From Desulfurococcales archaeon ex4484_217_1 (lineage in GTDB: Archaea > Thermoproteota > Thermoprotei_A > EX4484-217-1), in assembly GCA_002254745.1 (NCBI GenBank), contig NJED01000044.1:1-5578 (forward strand): DNA of 5,578 bases, given 5' to 3'. Made by a program: the position numbers and the translations under genes. This document shows, piece after piece, positions 4,226 through 5,578 of this stretch; positions within the stretch are counted from its first letter, which is position 1; each line of letters starts with the position of its first letter. The notes beneath the pieces are model-generated. The model was not told the origin of the DNA, did no database searches, and saw only the letters and a list, made by a program, of their open reading frames with translations.

Positions 4226-5050
4226 GTGTTCAAAATACTAGCACCTCTGAAAAACCCCCTAGCTAAAATACCTGAGGAACTTAAAGTATTTGATCTTGAA
4301 GGCAAAGTTATTTCAACAATCAAAACACCCCCAATATTCTACGTGCCTGTTCGTATAGATCTGATAAGAAGAGCTTTTCTTTCTGCTTTTACAGCAAGAC
4401 TTCAGCCTAAAGGAAGAGACCTAATGGCTGGTAAGAGAACTTCGGCCGAGTCTTTAGGTGTAGGCCTAGGTTTAGCCAGAATACCTAGGCAGAAAGGCGG
4501 AATAAGAGGAAGGTTTGTCGTAAGCACTGTCGGCGGTAGAAGAGCTTTCCCCCCAACACCTGAAAAGAAAATACATGAGGAAATAAATAAGAAGGAAAGG
4601 AGGCTCGCTATTGTAAGTGCTTTAGCTGCAACGGCAATCAGGGAACTTGTTGAGAGAAGAGGTCACAAATTAGAGAATGTTCCTCAAGTACCTGTTATAG
4701 TTGATGATAGACTTTCAGAAATAGAGACAACTAAGAAGCTTAAGGAGGTCTTTAAAAAACTAGGCTTATGGGATGATATTGAGAGAGCGCGGTTAGGTAC
4801 GAAGATAAAAGCTGGGAAGGGAAAAATGCGTGGGAGAAAATATAAGACACCAGTAAGCTTACTTATAATTTCGCATAAGAAAGAGCCAATAATTAAGGCA
4901 GCTAAAAACCTACCTGGAGTAGATACTGCAACACCAGACAACCTAAGTGTAATACACTTAGCACCAGGAGGAGTTCCTGGAAGACTAACTATAATGACTA
5001 AGTCCGCGCTGGAAAAGCTAGTAGAAAAGTATAGGGTGAAAACACTATGA
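4226..5050 (+). CDS. rpl4: Large-subunit ribosomal protein L4 (uL4, archaeal L4e/L1e type)
   Basis: The product (274 aa) is close to the usual archaeal length, with about 20 residues before the first conserved strand KVFDLEGKVI. It contains PPIFYVPVRIDLIRRA (35-50), the rRNA-threading loop with GRDLMAGKRTSAESLGVG (63-80), RIPRQKGGIRGRFV (85-98), then VGGRRAFPPTP (102-112) and KERRLAIVSALAATAIREL (123-141). The globular C-terminal half ends in LAPGGVPGRLTIMTKSALEK. L4 binds 23S rRNA and lines the exit tunnel. The start is GTG at 4226, with GGTG (4215-4218) seven bases upstream inside the last codons of L3. The stop overlaps the L23 start (ATGA at 5047-5050), so translation of the two is probably coupled. 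Confidence 0.97.
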   Translation: MFKILAPLKNPLAKIPEELKVFDLEGKVISTIKTPPIFYVPVRIDLIRRAFLSAFTARLQPKGRDLMAGKRTSAESLGVGLGLARIPRQKGGIRGRFVVSTVGGRRAFPPTPEKKIHEEINKKERRLAIVSALAATAIRELVERRGHKLENVPQVPVIVDDRLSEIETTKKLKEVFKKLGLWDDIERARLGTKIKAGKGKMRGRKYKTPVSLLIISHKKEPIIKAAKNLPGVDTATPDNLSVIHLAPGGVPGRLTIMTKSALEKLVEKYRVKTL

Positions 5051-5460
5051 GCGAGGAAATTCTTATTAGACCGCTAAGTACAGAAAAAACGCTTTTCAAA
5101 ATAGAAAGGGAAAACGTAATAGTGTTCATAGTGAATCGTAAAGCTACAAAACATCAAATCCAAAGAGAGTTTGAAAGAATATTTAAAGTTAAAGTCCAAA
5201 AAGTAAACACCCACATAACACCTAGAGGAGAGAAAGTAGCATATATTAAGCTTAAACCAGAGTACAGTGCAAGTGAAATAGCAACTAGGCTTGGAATACT
5301 CTATATCATAGATAGTTTAGAAGAGTCTAGTGAAGAATGGGTTGTCCATGGGAAATATAGGCTTATAATTTCTAAAAAATACTTCCCGTTTAAGGCAATA
5401 TTTGACAAGAACTTTAATTTCAAACGCCTGGAAAGGTTAGAGAGAGTAAGGCTGAAGTGA
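5047..5460 (+). CDS. rpl23: Large-subunit ribosomal protein L23 (uL23) with a 52-residue C-terminal extension
   Basis: Residues 1-85 form a complete archaeal L23: ILIRPLSTEKT (5-15), the strand VIVFIVNRKATKHQIQREFE (24-43), FKVKVQKVNT (46-55), the loop with PRGEKVAYIKL (59-69) and the usual ending EYSASEIATRLGIL (72-85). L23 binds 23S rRNA at the tunnel exit, where SRP and nascent-chain factors dock. Archaeal L23 normally stops here at about 82-86 residues. This frame goes on for 52 residues with YIIDSLEESSEEWVVHGKYR and, further on, IFDKNFNFKRLERLERVRLK. The extension has an acidic start, a beta-like aromatic middle and a basic end. The ATG overlaps the L4 stop, and GGTGA (5035-5039) lies seven bases upstream. 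No terminator or L2 gene follows within the window. Confidence 0.95.
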   Translation: MSEEILIRPLSTEKTLFKIERENVIVFIVNRKATKHQIQREFERIFKVKVQKVNTHITPRGEKVAYIKLKPEYSASEIATRLGILYIIDSLEESSEEWVVHGKYRLIISKKYFPFKAIFDKNFNFKRLERLERVRLK

Positions 5461-5479
5461 AAAACATCCAACCATAAAA

Positions 5480-5578
5480 CTAACTGGTGCTTATTTCCGA
5501 GAGTTTAATGTTACATGGGCTGGAAACACCTAATTTCTTCAAGACGTAGTCGCTGTAATTATGGGCTTTAAGTAGGAT
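5480..5578 (-). CDS. Possible C-terminal end of a convergent gene (partial)
   Basis: On the minus strand a frame open from the window edge runs 32 codons to a TAG at 5482-5480. It reads ILLKAHNYSDYVLKKLGV and then SSPCNIKLSEISTS. The composition is protein-like and includes a plausible helix, but I do not recognise it, and an open frame of this size can occur by chance. If real, it converges on L23 with a 19-bp gap and marks the end of the ribosomal operon at L23. Plus-strand frames in 5461-5578 show no start of L2. Confidence 0.28.
   Translation of the reverse strand: MLLKAHNYSDYVLKKLGVSSPCNIKLSEISTS

Noticed and set aside
4684..4941. Minus-strand open frame of 85 codons
   Set aside because: It is entirely antisense to the unmistakable L4 gene.

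Overview
The window looks like AT-rich DNA from a thermophilic archaeon of the Thermoproteota (crenarchaeal) type. The evidence is a ribosomal-protein cluster in archaeal order (L3, L4, L23) with typical archaeal sequences, Shine-Dalgarno motifs of the GGTG/GGTGA type a few bases before most starts, TATA-like box A elements in place of bacterial -35/-10 boxes, and a probable C/D box methylation-guide sRNA. Family assignments come from reading the sequence only; no database was searched.

Left part (1-870). On the minus strand are the first 28 codons of a class I aminoacyl-tRNA synthetase, probably isoleucyl, and an 84-codon gene of unknown function with a strong GGTGA site. Next, also on the minus strand at about 592-649, is a C/D box sRNA candidate with boxes C, D', C' and D in correct order and a box A at the right distance upstream. 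Its D' guide looks complementary to a conserved 23S rRNA segment. On the plus strand a promoter and GGTGA site serve a 34-residue lysine-rich small protein whose first ten residues resemble ribosomal protein S25e.

Middle part (873-3197). A SPOUT-class RNA methyltransferase (COG2106 type), a common upstream neighbour of L3 in archaea, has an intact knot but lacks the expected first ~25 residues. It is separated from L3 by about 1.5 kb of decaying sequence. That stretch holds remnants of an unrecognised gene (about 1740-2102) and a pseudogene of an isoprenylcysteine-carboxyl-methyltransferase-like membrane protein (2216-2939). The pseudogene carries a frameshift and a 264-bp insertion richer in G+C than its surroundings. 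The insertion begins and ends exactly at the outer bases of two hairpins and is flanked by the 5-bp direct repeat TGGTT. Removing it with one repeat copy rejoins the two halves in frame. This is the best candidate for an undescribed element.

Right part (3198-5578). L3, L4 and L23 form a tight operon: 2 bp separate L3 from L4, and L4 and L23 overlap by ATGA. A box A and a 9-bp inverted repeat lie just upstream of L3. L23 carries an unusual C-terminal extension of about 52 residues. The usual next gene, L2, does not begin in the remaining 118 bp, where a reverse-strand frame instead suggests the end of a convergent gene.
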